From: SIG480 sp045586595
GTDB lineage: Bacteria > Bacillota > Clostridia > Oscillospirales > JAAYXM01
NCBI GenBank assembly: GCA_045586595.1
Contig: JAZNAQ010000048.1
Location: 1-19,104 of the forward strand
Length of the DNA: 19,104 bases
Reading direction: 5' to 3'
The notes beneath the pieces were generated by a model that saw only the letters and a program-made list of their open reading frames with translations, had not been told where the DNA came from and made no database searches. The translations under genes were made by a program, and so were the position numbers. Of this stretch, positions 1 through 8,647 are shown piece after piece; position 1 is the stretch's first letter; each line of letters begins with the position of its first letter.

Positions 1-113
1 ATGCCCTTCTTACCGTCGAGCATAATGCTGTTGATAAGCTTTGTGACAAGCTTGGAGTTGTAAAGCGGATCAGGCAATACATCTCTCTTCGGAACAAATC
101 CTCTTCTTGGCAC
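1..113 (-). CDS. rpsG: 30S ribosomal protein S7, N-terminal part (runs off left edge)
   Basis: Only the first 37 codons are in the window. The translation begins (M)PRRGFVPKRDVLPDPLYNSK, the highly conserved N-terminus of bacterial S7, which nucleates assembly of the 30S head and contacts the E-site tRNA and mRNA channel. The start is GTG at 113-111, chosen because a perfect AAGGAGG (128-122) lies 8 nt upstream and the conserved PRRG motif follows directly. It is downstream of rpsL in the usual str-operon order, separated by a structured 162-nt spacer. Further operon genes such as fusA and tuf would be expected beyond the left edge but are not visible. The assignment is secure despite the truncation by the window. 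Confidence 0.95.
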   Translation of the reverse strand, partial: MPRRGFVPKRDVLPDPLYNSKLVTKLINSIMLDGKKG

Positions 114-186
114 TTTTCTTCCCTCCTTCATATAGGTAATGATTTCATAGGTACTCCAATACTTTATTAAAGTATGGCTGGTGCCC

Positions 187-241
187 GCCCGAGGTTTATA
201 CATATATATAAACACTGGGCAAGGCATTGACTTTGCCTTGC
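187..241 (-). promoter_or_regulatory. Structured rpsL-rpsG intercistronic RNA, two overlapping hairpins
   Basis: The 162-nt gap between rpsL and rpsG holds a hairpin with arms 187-200 and 207-220: GCCC/GGGC, a 3x3 internal loop, then GTTTATA/TATAAAC. An 8-bp hairpin GCAAGGCA/TGCCTTGC (219-226 with 234-241) shares bases 219-220 with it, so the two cannot fully form together. In Escherichia coli, S7 represses its operon by binding the rpsL-rpsG spacer; a similar role here is inference. A weak promoter (TTGCCC 222-217, 16 nt, TATAAA 200-195, minus strand) also falls in this stretch. Confidence 0.4.
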
Positions 242-275
242 GCTGTGCGTGGTAAAGTCGTGTGTTAATAAAAAA

Positions 276-695
276 TTACTTGCCTGCCTTCGGCTTCTTT
301 GCACCGTACTTAGAACGAGACTGCATACGGTTTGCAACACCCTGTGTATCAAGCGTACCGCGGATAATGTGGTAACGTACACCAGGAAGGTCCTTAACAC
401 GGCCGCCGCGAATCATAACGACGGAGTGCTCCTGAAGGTTATGACCTACGCCGGGGATGTATGCAGAAACCTCTGTACCGTTTGTAAGGCGAACACGGGC
501 AATCTTACGAAGAGCGGAGTTCGGCTTCTTCGGGGTAGCTGTACGTACTGCTGTGCATACGCCGCGCTTCTGAGGCGAGCTCTGGTTCGTAACCTCTTTC
601 TTAAGAGAGTTGTAGCCGTTCTGCAGAGCGGGAGCGGTTGACTTATAGACCGAAACCTGACGTCCCTTTCTGACAAGCTGGTTTACTGTAGGCAT
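276..695 (-). CDS. rpsL: 30S ribosomal protein S12
   Basis: A 139-residue protein of normal length for Firmicute S12. It starts MPTVNQLVRKGRQ and carries the decoding-centre motifs KKPNSALRK and GGRVKDLPGVRYH; the lysines where streptomycin-resistance changes usually fall are the wild-type residues. S12 sits at the 30S A-site and helps monitor codon-anticodon pairing. The ATG at 695-693 follows a strong GAAAGGAGG (713-705). It lies between rplGB and rpsG in the expected order. A GC-rich hairpin in the 102-nt upstream spacer is the only obvious extra signal. An AT-rich stretch directly before the ribosome binding site is not a convincing promoter. Identification is secure. Confidence 0.98.
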   Translation of the reverse strand: MPTVNQLVRKGRQVSVYKSTAPALQNGYNSLKKEVTNQSSPQKRGVCTAVRTATPKKPNSALRKIARVRLTNGTEVSAYIPGVGHNLQEHSVVMIRGGRVKDLPGVRYHIIRGTLDTQGVANRMQSRSKYGAKKPKAGK

Positions 696-737
696 TAAAC
701 TTTTCCTCCTTTCTTCAAATATAAATATATATTCTCT

Positions 738-770
738 GCCGACCGACCCTCAAATAAAGGGTCGGCCGAC
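738..770 (-). promoter_or_regulatory. 13-bp GC-rich hairpin between rplGB and rpsL
   Basis: Arms 738-750 and 758-770 can pair over 13 bp in the transcript (two G-U pairs) around a 7-nt loop. No T-run follows in the minus direction, so it is not a standard terminator. It may be an mRNA processing or stability element, or a protein-binding site; which of these is unknown. Confidence 0.5.
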
Positions 771-797
771 CGGGAATTTAAAATGAATATACCTGTG

Positions 798-1040
798 CTA
801 CTTAAGAAGCACTGCTACGGCTGCACCTACGTTTATACCGCAGGCACGCCCGAGCTCCTCCATCGTATCTACATAAACCACATCGACACCGTTCTTCTCA
901 CATAATCGTGAGAAGGGATCAATAATGTCGGGGTCGGCATCACGAGCAACAAATGCTGAGTGTGCAGAGCCATCTGAAACAGCCTTTTTCGACTGCTTTA
1001 TGCCGACAACGGGTTTTGCAGACGCAAATTCGCAAAGCAC
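798..1040 (-). CDS. rplGB: L7Ae-family ribosomal protein-like K-turn RNA-binding protein
   Basis: A small 80-residue protein with the compact L7Ae/L30e/Gadd45 fold signature. An N-terminal GIKQSKKAV stretch (compare the GxxQxxKAV of the family) is followed by an AFVARDADPDI strand and C-terminal V-x-T-M-x-E-L-G-x-A-C-G-I-N-V-G-A-A. It corresponds to YbxF/RplGB of Bacillus subtilis, which binds kink-turn RNA in vitro and is encoded at the same place between rpoC and rpsL. The GTG start at 1040-1038 is supported by GGAGGT (1054-1049) 8 nt upstream; no in-frame ATG with a comparable site exists. A near-consensus promoter lies about 70 nt upstream, so this gene probably heads its own transcript in addition to readthrough from rpoC. 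Confidence 0.9.
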   Translation of the reverse strand: MLCEFASAKPVVGIKQSKKAVSDGSAHSAFVARDADPDIIDPFSRLCEKNGVDVVYVDTMEELGRACGINVGAAVAVLLK

Positions 1041-1106
1041 TTGAATTTACCTCCAAAAACACATACTTACGGAGTATAATCTGATTTTACAATCATACAG
1101 TAATGC

Positions 1107-1135
1107 ATTATATCAGATTATTTGCAAATAGTCAA
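1107..1135 (-). promoter_or_regulatory. Sigma-A type promoter for rplGB-rpsL-rpsG
   Basis: On the minus strand TTGACT (1135-1130) is followed, after 17 nt, by a perfect TATAAT (1112-1107). It lies just downstream of the rpoC stop and points into rplGB. A 10-bp inverted repeat (1076-1085 with 1112-1121) overlaps the -10 box. The start of transcription would be near 1100. Confidence 0.8.
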
Positions 1136-1153
1136 TGTTTAATGCAAAATTTT

Positions 1154-4100
1154 CTAAATTTGCTCTGACTCCGTTTCACCCTCGCATTCGCATTTATGCT
1201 CAATATCAAACTCACGGTACATCTTCATGCCGGAGCCTGCGGGGATGAGTTTACCAATAATTACGTTCTCCTTAAGGCCAACGAGCGGGTCAATCTTGCC
1301 CTTGATAGCCGCGTCGGTAAGAACTCTTGTTGTCTCCTGGAACGAAGCCGCGGAGAGGAAGGAGTCGGTAGCAAGAGCTGCCTTTGTAATACCGAGAAGA
1401 ACAGGTGTGCAGGTAGCCGGGGAAACAACCTCGCCTGCTGCAACGCGCTCAGCAATCTTCGCATTCTCACTCTCGAACTCGAAGAAGTCAACCATTGAGC
1501 CTGAGAGGAGGTTTGTATCTCCCTGTTCATCAACAGTTACCTTACGCAACATACGGCTTACGATAACCTCAATATGGCGGTCGTTGATATCAACGCCCTG
1601 CTGACGGTAAACACGCTGAACTTCCTGGATGAGGTAGTTCTGAACAGCCGATACACCGCTGATGCGAAGAACATCGTGCGGATTAAGCGCACCTTCGGTA
1701 AGCTCTGCACCCACTGTTACCGTGTCGCCTTCAGCAACCTTTACAATAGCGCCAAACGGAATCGGATAGCTCCTTGTTTCGCCTGTTACCGGGCTTGTTA
1801 CGTTTATTGCACGCGGTGCATTCTTCTTAATCTCGTCAAACGATACAGTACCGTCAATTTCAGAGAGTATTGCCATCTTCTTCGGCTTTCTGCCTTCAAA
1901 CAGCTCAACAACTCGCGGGAGACCCTGCGTGATGTCATCACCGGCAACACCACCGGTATGGAATGTTCTCATTGTAAGCTGTGTACCCGGCTCACCGATA
2001 GACTGAGCAGCAATAACACCGACAGATTCACCGATGCTTGCAGCCTCACCGGATGCAAGGTTTGCACCGTAGCACTTAGCACATACGCCATGTCTTGCAC
2101 GGCACTTGAGTACAGAGCGGATGGTTACGCGCTCAATACCTGCATTTATAATCTTATCAGCATCCTCAGCTGTCATAAGCTTATCTGTTGAAACAAGAAC
2201 ATTGCCGTCCTTATCACAAACATTCTCTGCAAGATACCTGCCGACAAGTCTGTCGCGAAGCGGTTCAATAGTCTGGCCACCGTCGCGGATTTCAAACACT
2301 TCAATACCCTCAGTCGTGCCGCAATCGTGCTCACGGATGATAACATCCTGAGAAACATCAACAAGACGGCGAGTGAGGTAACCCGAGTCAGCAGTACGGA
2401 GCGCGGTATCGGCAAGACCCTTACGCGCACCACGAGAGGAAATGAAGTACTCAAGTACAGAAAGACCCTCACGGAAGTTAGCCTTAATCGGGATTTCGAT
2501 TGTCTTACCTGCGGTGTTTGCCATAAGTCCACGCATACCTGCAAGCTGACGAATCTGATTCATAGAACCACGAGCACCGGAGTTTGCCATCATGTATATC
2601 GGGTTAAAGTGGTCAAGCGTATTCTCGAGTGCTTTTGTAACATCGTTTGTTGTCTTTGTCCACTGCTCAATAACGAGGCGATAGCGTTCATCATTTGTGA
2701 TGAATCCGCGCTGGAACTTCTTTTCAATATCAGCAATAGCCTTCTCAGATGCCTTGATATATTCATACTTTTCCTTCGGAACAACCATGTCTGAAATAGA
2801 GATGGTTATAGCACCGCGGGTTGAGTACTTATATCCGAGGCTCTTGAGGTCGTCAAGAAGCTCTGCAGTCTTTGTAAATCCATGCTTATGAATTGACTTG
2901 TTAATAATCTTACCGAGTTCTTTCTTGGTAACAAGGAAGTTTACCTCAAGGTCAAGCTCATGCTCAGGGTCTGTTCTGTCAACAAAGCCGAGATCCTGCG
3001 GAATGGGCTCATTGAAGATAAGACGGCCTGCTGTACAGTCAATAATTCCGGATTTTTCAACACCGTCAATCTCGCGTGTTACACGCATTTTGATTGGTGA
3101 GTGGAGCCCGATTACTTTCTCATTCAGAGCAAGTAAAACCTCATCCATGTTTCCAAACACTTTGCCTGCGCCCGGCTCATCACGCTCTATTGTGAGGTAG
3201 TATGAACCGAGAACCATATCCTGTGACGGAACAGTTACCGGGAAGCCGTCCTGCGGCTTCAAGTGGTTGTTAGCAGAAAGCATAAGGAAGCGAGCCTCTG
3301 CCTGAGCCTCTGCAGAAAGCGGAACGTGAACCGCCATCTGGTCACCGTCGAAGTCGGCGTTAAACGCAGTACATACAAGCGGATGAAGCTTGAGCGCACG
3401 ACCCTCTACGAGAACGGGCTCAAACGCCTGAATACCGAGGCGGTGAAGTGTAGGTGCGCGGTTAAGGAGAACCGGATGGTCTTTAATGATTGTATCAAGT
3501 GCATCCCAAACCTCAGGTTTTGCGCGCTCTACCATCTTCTTCGCGCTCTTTATATTGTTTGCCACATTGTCTGCGACAAGCTTTTTCATAACAAACGGCT
3601 TAAATAGCTCAAGCGCCATTTCCTTCGGAAGACCGCACTGGTAAATCTTAAGTTCAGGACCTACAACGATAACGGAACGGCCTGAATAGTCAACACGCTT
3701 ACCAAGAAGGTTCTGTCTGAATCGGCCCTGTTTACCCTTAAGCATATCAGAAAGAGACTTAAGCGCACGGTTGTTAGGACCTGTAACCGGACGTCCGCGA
3801 CGGCCGTTGTCAATAAGTGCATCAACCGCTTCCTGAAGCATACGCTTCTCATTTCGGACGATGATGTCCGGCGCTCTGAGCGCAAGAAGGCGATTAAGAC
3901 GATTGTTTCTGTTTATAACACGGCGATAAAGGTCGTTGAGGTCGCTTGTTGCAAATCGGCCACCGTCGAGCTGTACCATAGGGCGAAGCTCAGGCGGGAG
4001 AACCGGAAGTGCTGTGAGAACCATCCACTCAGGACGGTTGCCTGAGCTGCGGAATGCCTCTACAACCTCAAGGCGCTTGATAATACGGAGCTTCTTCTGC

Positions 4101-4696
4101 CCTGTAGCATCAGCGAGCTCTTTGTGAAGCTCTTCACTTAAAGCGTCAAGGTCAAGCTCCTCGAGAAGCTCACGGATAGTCTCAGCACCCATACCTGCCT
4201 TGAAATCGTCCTCATACTTAAGGCGATAATCGCGATATTCCTTTTCACTGAGAACCTGCTTTTTTTCAAGCGGTGTGTCACCGGGGTCTGTAACTATATA
4301 TGAAGCGAAGTATAAAACTTTTTCAAGTATGCGCGGTGAAATATCGAGAATGAGGCCCATGCGTGAGGGGATTCCCTTAAAATACCAGATGTGAGATACG
4401 GGAGTAGCAAGCTCGATATGACCCATACGCTCACGGCGAACCTTTGCCTTTGTTACTTCAACTCCGCAGCGGTCGCATATCTTACCCTTATATCTAATCT
4501 TCTTATACTTTCCGCAATGACATTCCCAGTCCTTCATCGGGCCAAAAATCTTCTCGCAGAACAAACCGTCTCTTTCCGGCTTTAAGGTTCTGTAGTTTAT
4601 AGTTTCAGGCTTTGTAACCTCGCCGTATGACCATTCATGAATCATCTCAGGCGATGCAAGGCCGATTTTGATTGCTTCAAAGGTCGTATAACTCAT
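1154..4696 (-). CDS. rpoC: DNA-directed RNA polymerase subunit beta'
   Basis: A full-length 1180-residue beta' subunit, the usual size for Firmicutes, which lack the long insertion found in proteobacteria. The N-terminal zinc site is present (C59, C61, C74, C77). The catalytic NADFDGDQMAVH motif is at about 446-457, with the three Mg-binding aspartates D448, D450 and D452. The second zinc site (HDCGTTEG, then CRARHGVCAKC) and the trigger-loop/bridge-helix stretch EPGTQLTMRTFHTGGVAG follow. The ATG at 4696-4694 follows an AAGGAGG (4713-4707) that overlaps the rpoB stop codon, so translation of the two genes is probably coupled. The C-terminus ends in a short cysteine/glutamate-rich tail (HKCECEGETESEQI). 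Identification is certain. Confidence 0.99.
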   Translation of the reverse strand: MSYTTFEAIKIGLASPEMIHEWSYGEVTKPETINYRTLKPERDGLFCEKIFGPMKDWECHCGKYKKIRYKGKICDRCGVEVTKAKVRRERMGHIELATPVSHIWYFKGIPSRMGLILDISPRILEKVLYFASYIVTDPGDTPLEKKQVLSEKEYRDYRLKYEDDFKAGMGAETIRELLEELDLDALSEELHKELADATGQKKLRIIKRLEVVEAFRSSGNRPEWMVLTALPVLPPELRPMVQLDGGRFATSDLNDLYRRVINRNNRLNRLLALRAPDIIVRNEKRMLQEAVDALIDNGRRGRPVTGPNNRALKSLSDMLKGKQGRFRQNLLGKRVDYSGRSVIVVGPELKIYQCGLPKEMALELFKPFVMKKLVADNVANNIKSAKKMVERAKPEVWDALDTIIKDHPVLLNRAPTLHRLGIQAFEPVLVEGRALKLHPLVCTAFNADFDGDQMAVHVPLSAEAQAEARFLMLSANNHLKPQDGFPVTVPSQDMVLGSYYLTIERDEPGAGKVFGNMDEVLLALNEKVIGLHSPIKMRVTREIDGVEKSGIIDCTAGRLIFNEPIPQDLGFVDRTDPEHELDLEVNFLVTKKELGKIINKSIHKHGFTKTAELLDDLKSLGYKYSTRGAITISISDMVVPKEKYEYIKASEKAIADIEKKFQRGFITNDERYRLVIEQWTKTTNDVTKALENTLDHFNPIYMMANSGARGSMNQIRQLAGMRGLMANTAGKTIEIPIKANFREGLSVLEYFISSRGARKGLADTALRTADSGYLTRRLVDVSQDVIIREHDCGTTEGIEVFEIRDGGQTIEPLRDRLVGRYLAENVCDKDGNVLVSTDKLMTAEDADKIINAGIERVTIRSVLKCRARHGVCAKCYGANLASGEAASIGESVGVIAAQSIGEPGTQLTMRTFHTGGVAGDDITQGLPRVVELFEGRKPKKMAILSEIDGTVSFDEIKKNAPRAINVTSPVTGETRSYPIPFGAIVKVAEGDTVTVGAELTEGALNPHDVLRISGVSAVQNYLIQEVQRVYRQQGVDINDRHIEVIVSRMLRKVTVDEQGDTNLLSGSMVDFFEFESENAKIAERVAAGEVVSPATCTPVLLGITKAALATDSFLSAASFQETTRVLTDAAIKGKIDPLVGLKENVIIGKLIPAGSGMKMYREFDIEHKCECEGETESEQI

Positions 4697-4711
4697 AACC
4701 CTGTTACCTCC

Positions 4712-7700
4712 TTAAAGTTCTTCCGACTCTGCGAAAAGTTCGGCGTCTTCCCCGTCAAACTCATCTGTTACACCGAACAGACCATCGTCCGACTCTGATT
4801 CAAACTCTCCATTTTCGATATCGTCCACAACGTAGCCTGCTTCCTCAATGTCTCCGTCCATGACATACGACTCATCCTCGCGGGCGAACTTTACAAAGTT
4901 ATCGTCGTCATCGTCATCAGTGAGTTCAATCTCATCCATATTCTTATCAAGCACACGGACATCAAGACAGAGCGACTGAAGCTCTTTGACAAGTACCTTG
5001 AACGATTCGGGGATTCCCGGATGAGGTACGTTTTTGCCCTTTACAATAGCTTCGTATGTCTTTACACGGCCGACGATGTCGTCAGACTTAACTGTAAGGA
5101 TTTCCTGGAGTGTGTAAGCAGCACCATATGCCTCGAGCGCCCAAACTTCCATTTCACCAAAACGCTGACCGCCGAACTGTGCCTTACCGCCGAGCGGCTG
5201 CTGGGTAACGAGCGAGTACGGGCCGGTTGAACGTGCGTGAATCTTATCGTCGACAAGGTGGTGAAGCTTTAAGAAGTATACATAACCGACTGTTACGGGG
5301 TTATCAAACTGTTCACCTGTACGCCCATCGTAAAGGATGCTCTTACCGTCAGGTGAGAGGCCTGCTAGCTTAAGTGTCTCTTCGATGTCATTCTCGTTTG
5401 CGCCGTCGAATACAGGTGTTGCAACCTTCCAGCCAAGCTTCTTAGCTGCATAACCCAAGTGAACTTCAAGAACCTGACCGATGTTCATTCGTGACGGAAC
5501 ACCGAGCGGGTTAAGAACAATATCAAGCGGAGTACCGTCCGGAAGGAACGGCATATCCTCCTGCGGGAGAATGCGTGAAACAACACCCTTGTTACCGTGG
5601 CGACCTGCCATCTTATCACCTACAGAGATTTTTCTCTTACGGGCGATGTAGCAGCGAACAACCATATTAACACCGGGGTTCATCTCGTCTCCGTTTGCTC
5701 TTGTAAATACCTTAACATCTACTATGATACCGCTTTCGCCGTGCGGAACGCGGAGAGATGTATCACGAACCTCGCGAGCCTTCTCACCGAAGATTGCACG
5801 AAGAAGCCTTTCTTCTGCTGTGAGCTCAGTCTCGCCCTTCGGAGTTACCTTACCGACAAGAATATCTCCTGCGCGTACCTCCGCACCAATGCGAATAATT
5901 CCGCGCTCGTCAAGGTCGCGAAGTGCATCGTCACCGACATTTGGTATGTCGCGTGTAATTTCCTCACAACCAAGCTTTGTATCACGCGCTTCTGTCTCAT
6001 ACTCTTCAATATGAATTGAGGAGTAAACATCTTCCTTGACAAGACGCTCGTTAAGAAGAACAGCGTCTTCGTAGTTGTAGCCTTCCCATGTCATAAAGCC
6101 AATGAGAACGTTTCTTCCGAGAGCGATTTCACCCTCGGATGTAGACGGGCCGTCTGCGATTACGTCGCCCTTCTTTACCTTATCGCCGGCAAATACTATC
6201 GGGCGCTGGTTTACGCAGGTGCCCTGGTTCGAACGCATAAACTTTGTGAGTCTGTGTGTCTTAATCTCACCGTTGTCATATTTAATGGTAATGCTGTCAG
6301 CCTCTACCTGTGTGACAATACCGTCATCCTCTGCAACCTCGCAGACACCGGAGTCAACAGCAACCTTATGCTCAATACCTGTTGCAACGATAGGTGCTTC
6401 GGTTACGAGAAGCGGAACAGCCTGCTTCTGCATGTTCGAGCCCATGAGCGCACGGTTAGCGTCGTCGTTCTCAAGGAACGGTATCATAGCAGTTGCAACA
6501 GATACCATCATCTTCGGAGAAACGTCGATATAGTCAACTCTGTCTCTCGGAACTTCGACGATTTCGTCGCGGACGCGGCAAGTTACGCGTTCTGCCGCTA
6601 TTCTCCCCTCTTCATCAAGCGGCTCGTTTGCCTGAGCGATGATGAACTCGTCTTCAGCATCAGCCATCATATATATAACTTCATCAGTAACTTTACCTGT
6701 TGCCTTATCTATCTTACGATAAGGAGCCTCAATAAAGCCGAAATCATTTATACGCGCAAAGCTTGCGAGATATGAGATAAGGCCGATGTTCGGGCCTTCA
6801 GGAGTCTCAATCGGGCACATACGGCCGTAATGGCTGTAGTGAACGTCTCGAACTTCAAAGCTTGCTCGGTCACGCGAGAGACCGCCCGGGCCAAGAGCCG
6901 ACATACGACGCTTGTGAGTGAGCTCTGCAAGCGGGTTGTTCTGGTCCATAAACTGTGAGAGCGGTGATGAGCCGAAGAACTCTTTAATCGCAGCAGTTAC
7001 CGGACGGATATTTATAAGCGACTGAGGTGTGACAATGTCAAGATCCTGAATAGTCATGCGCTCACGAATTCCGCGCTCCATACGCGAGAAGCCTATTCTG
7101 AACTGATTCTGCAAAAGCTCACCTACGCTGCGGAGACGACGGTTTCCGAGATGGTCAATATCGTCAGTTGTTCCGATTCCGAATGCAAGACCGTTGAGGT
7201 AGTTTATTGATGCAAAAATATCGTCGATAATTATATGGTTGGGGATAAGATCGCCCATTCTCTCGGCAATCTTCTCTCGGAGCTCTTCACCTTCAAACGA
7301 GTCAAGAAGCTCACAGAGAACGGTGAAACGTACCTTCTCTTTAATACCGAGTTCTCCCTTGGCATCAAAATCAACAAAATCGTTGATATCTACCATACCG
7401 TTGCTAAATACCTTGACCGCACGGTCGTTGATGTCAAGAATGACCGTATTTACACCGCGGCGTGAAATTTCCTCTGCCTTTTCGCGTGAGAGAATTTCTC
7501 CTGCCTCAGCAAGAATTTCACCTGTGCGCGGGCATGCAACCGGCTCGCGAAGTGTTTTGTTCGCGATACGGCGTGCAATATCCATCTTTTTGTTGTATTT
7601 GTATCTTCCGACAACAGAGAGGTCATAGCGTCTCTCGTCAAAGAACAAATTATTAATGAGCGTTCTTGCTCCGTCGATTGTCGGCGGCTCGCCCGGGCGA

Positions 7701-8413
7701 AGACGCTTATAAATCTCGATAAGGGCTTCTTCTTCGTTTTTGCATGTATCCTTCTCGAGTGTCTGGACAATTCTGTCGTCCTCGCCGAACACCTCTTTAA
7801 TCTGCGCATCGGTAGACAGGCCAAGCGCACGGATGAACGATGTTACGGGAAGCTTTCTGTTCTTATCTATTCTGATGCTGAAAATGTCGTTGAGGTCAGT
7901 CTCGTACTCAAGCCATGCGCCGCGGTACGGGATTACCGTAGCACTGTAAATAGCACTGTCAGCCTTGTCCATCTTCGCGTCAAAGTACATACCCGGTGAA
8001 CGAACAATCTGAGATACAATAACACGCTCAGCGCCGTTTATAACAAAAGTACCGGTCTTTGTCATAACAGGAAAATCGCCCATGAATATTTCCTGTTCTT
8101 TAATTTCTTCGGTTTCTTTGTTGCGAAGTCTGACCTTTACGCGAAGCGGAGCTGCATAAGTTGTGTCGCGCTCTTTGCACTCCTCCACACTATATTTGCA
8201 TTTCTCGTCGAGCGTATAGTCGATAAACGACAGCTCGAGATTCCCCGAATAGTCCTCTATAGTACCCGCGTCCTGTAATACCTCGCGAAGACCGATCTTG
8301 AGGAACCACTCGTAAGACTTTTTCTGAACCTCAAGAAGATTGGGCATATCGAGTATTTCATCAATATGTGCAAAACTCTTTCTTGCGGTTCTGCCGTACA
8401 TAACGTCCTTCAT
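4712..8413 (-). CDS. rpoB: DNA-directed RNA polymerase subunit beta
   Basis: A full-length 1233-residue beta subunit. The conserved core includes the rifampicin pocket at about 480-511, with Q487, D490, H500, R503 and S505 all as in sensitive enzymes; a proline (P484) stands where Escherichia coli has Q510. Later blocks include the RPIVFAGDKVKKGDVIADGP segment and the KMAGRHGNKG catalytic-lysine motif. After the conserved end (LDVRVLDKNMDEIEL) there is an acidic extension of about 70 residues with roughly 30 Asp/Glu and only 2 basic residues. The ATG at 8413 follows AGGGAGTGA. rpoB is first in its transcript and rplJ/rplL, its usual upstream neighbours, are absent. The next gene upstream is unrelated and ends in its own terminator. 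Confidence 0.99.
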   Translation of the reverse strand: MKDVMYGRTARKSFAHIDEILDMPNLLEVQKKSYEWFLKIGLREVLQDAGTIEDYSGNLELSFIDYTLDEKCKYSVEECKERDTTYAAPLRVKVRLRNKETEEIKEQEIFMGDFPVMTKTGTFVINGAERVIVSQIVRSPGMYFDAKMDKADSAIYSATVIPYRGAWLEYETDLNDIFSIRIDKNRKLPVTSFIRALGLSTDAQIKEVFGEDDRIVQTLEKDTCKNEEEALIEIYKRLRPGEPPTIDGARTLINNLFFDERRYDLSVVGRYKYNKKMDIARRIANKTLREPVACPRTGEILAEAGEILSREKAEEISRRGVNTVILDINDRAVKVFSNGMVDINDFVDFDAKGELGIKEKVRFTVLCELLDSFEGEELREKIAERMGDLIPNHIIIDDIFASINYLNGLAFGIGTTDDIDHLGNRRLRSVGELLQNQFRIGFSRMERGIRERMTIQDLDIVTPQSLINIRPVTAAIKEFFGSSPLSQFMDQNNPLAELTHKRRMSALGPGGLSRDRASFEVRDVHYSHYGRMCPIETPEGPNIGLISYLASFARINDFGFIEAPYRKIDKATGKVTDEVIYMMADAEDEFIIAQANEPLDEEGRIAAERVTCRVRDEIVEVPRDRVDYIDVSPKMMVSVATAMIPFLENDDANRALMGSNMQKQAVPLLVTEAPIVATGIEHKVAVDSGVCEVAEDDGIVTQVEADSITIKYDNGEIKTHRLTKFMRSNQGTCVNQRPIVFAGDKVKKGDVIADGPSTSEGEIALGRNVLIGFMTWEGYNYEDAVLLNERLVKEDVYSSIHIEEYETEARDTKLGCEEITRDIPNVGDDALRDLDERGIIRIGAEVRAGDILVGKVTPKGETELTAEERLLRAIFGEKAREVRDTSLRVPHGESGIIVDVKVFTRANGDEMNPGVNMVVRCYIARKRKISVGDKMAGRHGNKGVVSRILPQEDMPFLPDGTPLDIVLNPLGVPSRMNIGQVLEVHLGYAAKKLGWKVATPVFDGANENDIEETLKLAGLSPDGKSILYDGRTGEQFDNPVTVGYVYFLKLHHLVDDKIHARSTGPYSLVTQQPLGGKAQFGGQRFGEMEVWALEAYGAAYTLQEILTVKSDDIVGRVKTYEAIVKGKNVPHPGIPESFKVLVKELQSLCLDVRVLDKNMDEIELTDDDDDDNFVKFAREDESYVMDGDIEEAGYVVDDIENGEFESESDDGLFGVTDEFDGEDAELFAESEEL

Positions 8414-8640
8414 TCAGCAATCACTCCCTGTTGAACTCGGGCACAGCAAAAGCCGCACCCTGTATTTTCGCCGCCGCTGCGGCAGTAACCCCCCCGCTCT
8501 CGCACCTCTTGACAAGCCTAAAGGCAAAGAAATAGAAACGCACGGAGCAGTTGTCGGTTTTTTGCGATAATTGGTTGTATTTTTCAATTTTCAGCGATAA
8601 AATATAGTTGCAATGGGGCACTTTACCGCATTATAATTGA
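8414..8640 (-). promoter_or_regulatory. Long structured 5' leader of rpoB
   Basis: Between the promoter and the rpoB start lie about 220 nt without a credible gene. In the transcript a 9-bp hairpin with a UUUU loop (8460-8439, three wobble pairs) stands just upstream of the ribosome binding site. A second GC hairpin, GCCGC-4 nt-GCGGC, is at 8483-8470, next to a run of seven G (8495-8489). I do not recognise a known riboswitch or ribosomal-protein leader. Translational or attenuation control is possible but unproven. Confidence 0.45.
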
Positions 8641-8647
8641 GAATATC

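Noticed and set aside
738..770. The rplGB-rpsL hairpin as a terminator
   Set aside because: The stem is followed by AGAGAATATA rather than a T-run on the minus strand.
1076..1121. The inverted repeat after rpoC as a terminator
   Set aside because: The loop is 26 nt and no T-run follows on the minus strand.
5597..6019. Long plus-strand reading frames opposite rpoB and rpoC
   Set aside because: They are shadows of the conserved minus-strand coding sequence with no ribosome binding sites or recognisable domains.
8421..8621. A 66-residue reading frame (GTG start) in the rpoB leader
   Set aside because: No ribosome binding site, low-complexity alanine run caused by the GC hairpin, and no resemblance to a known protein.
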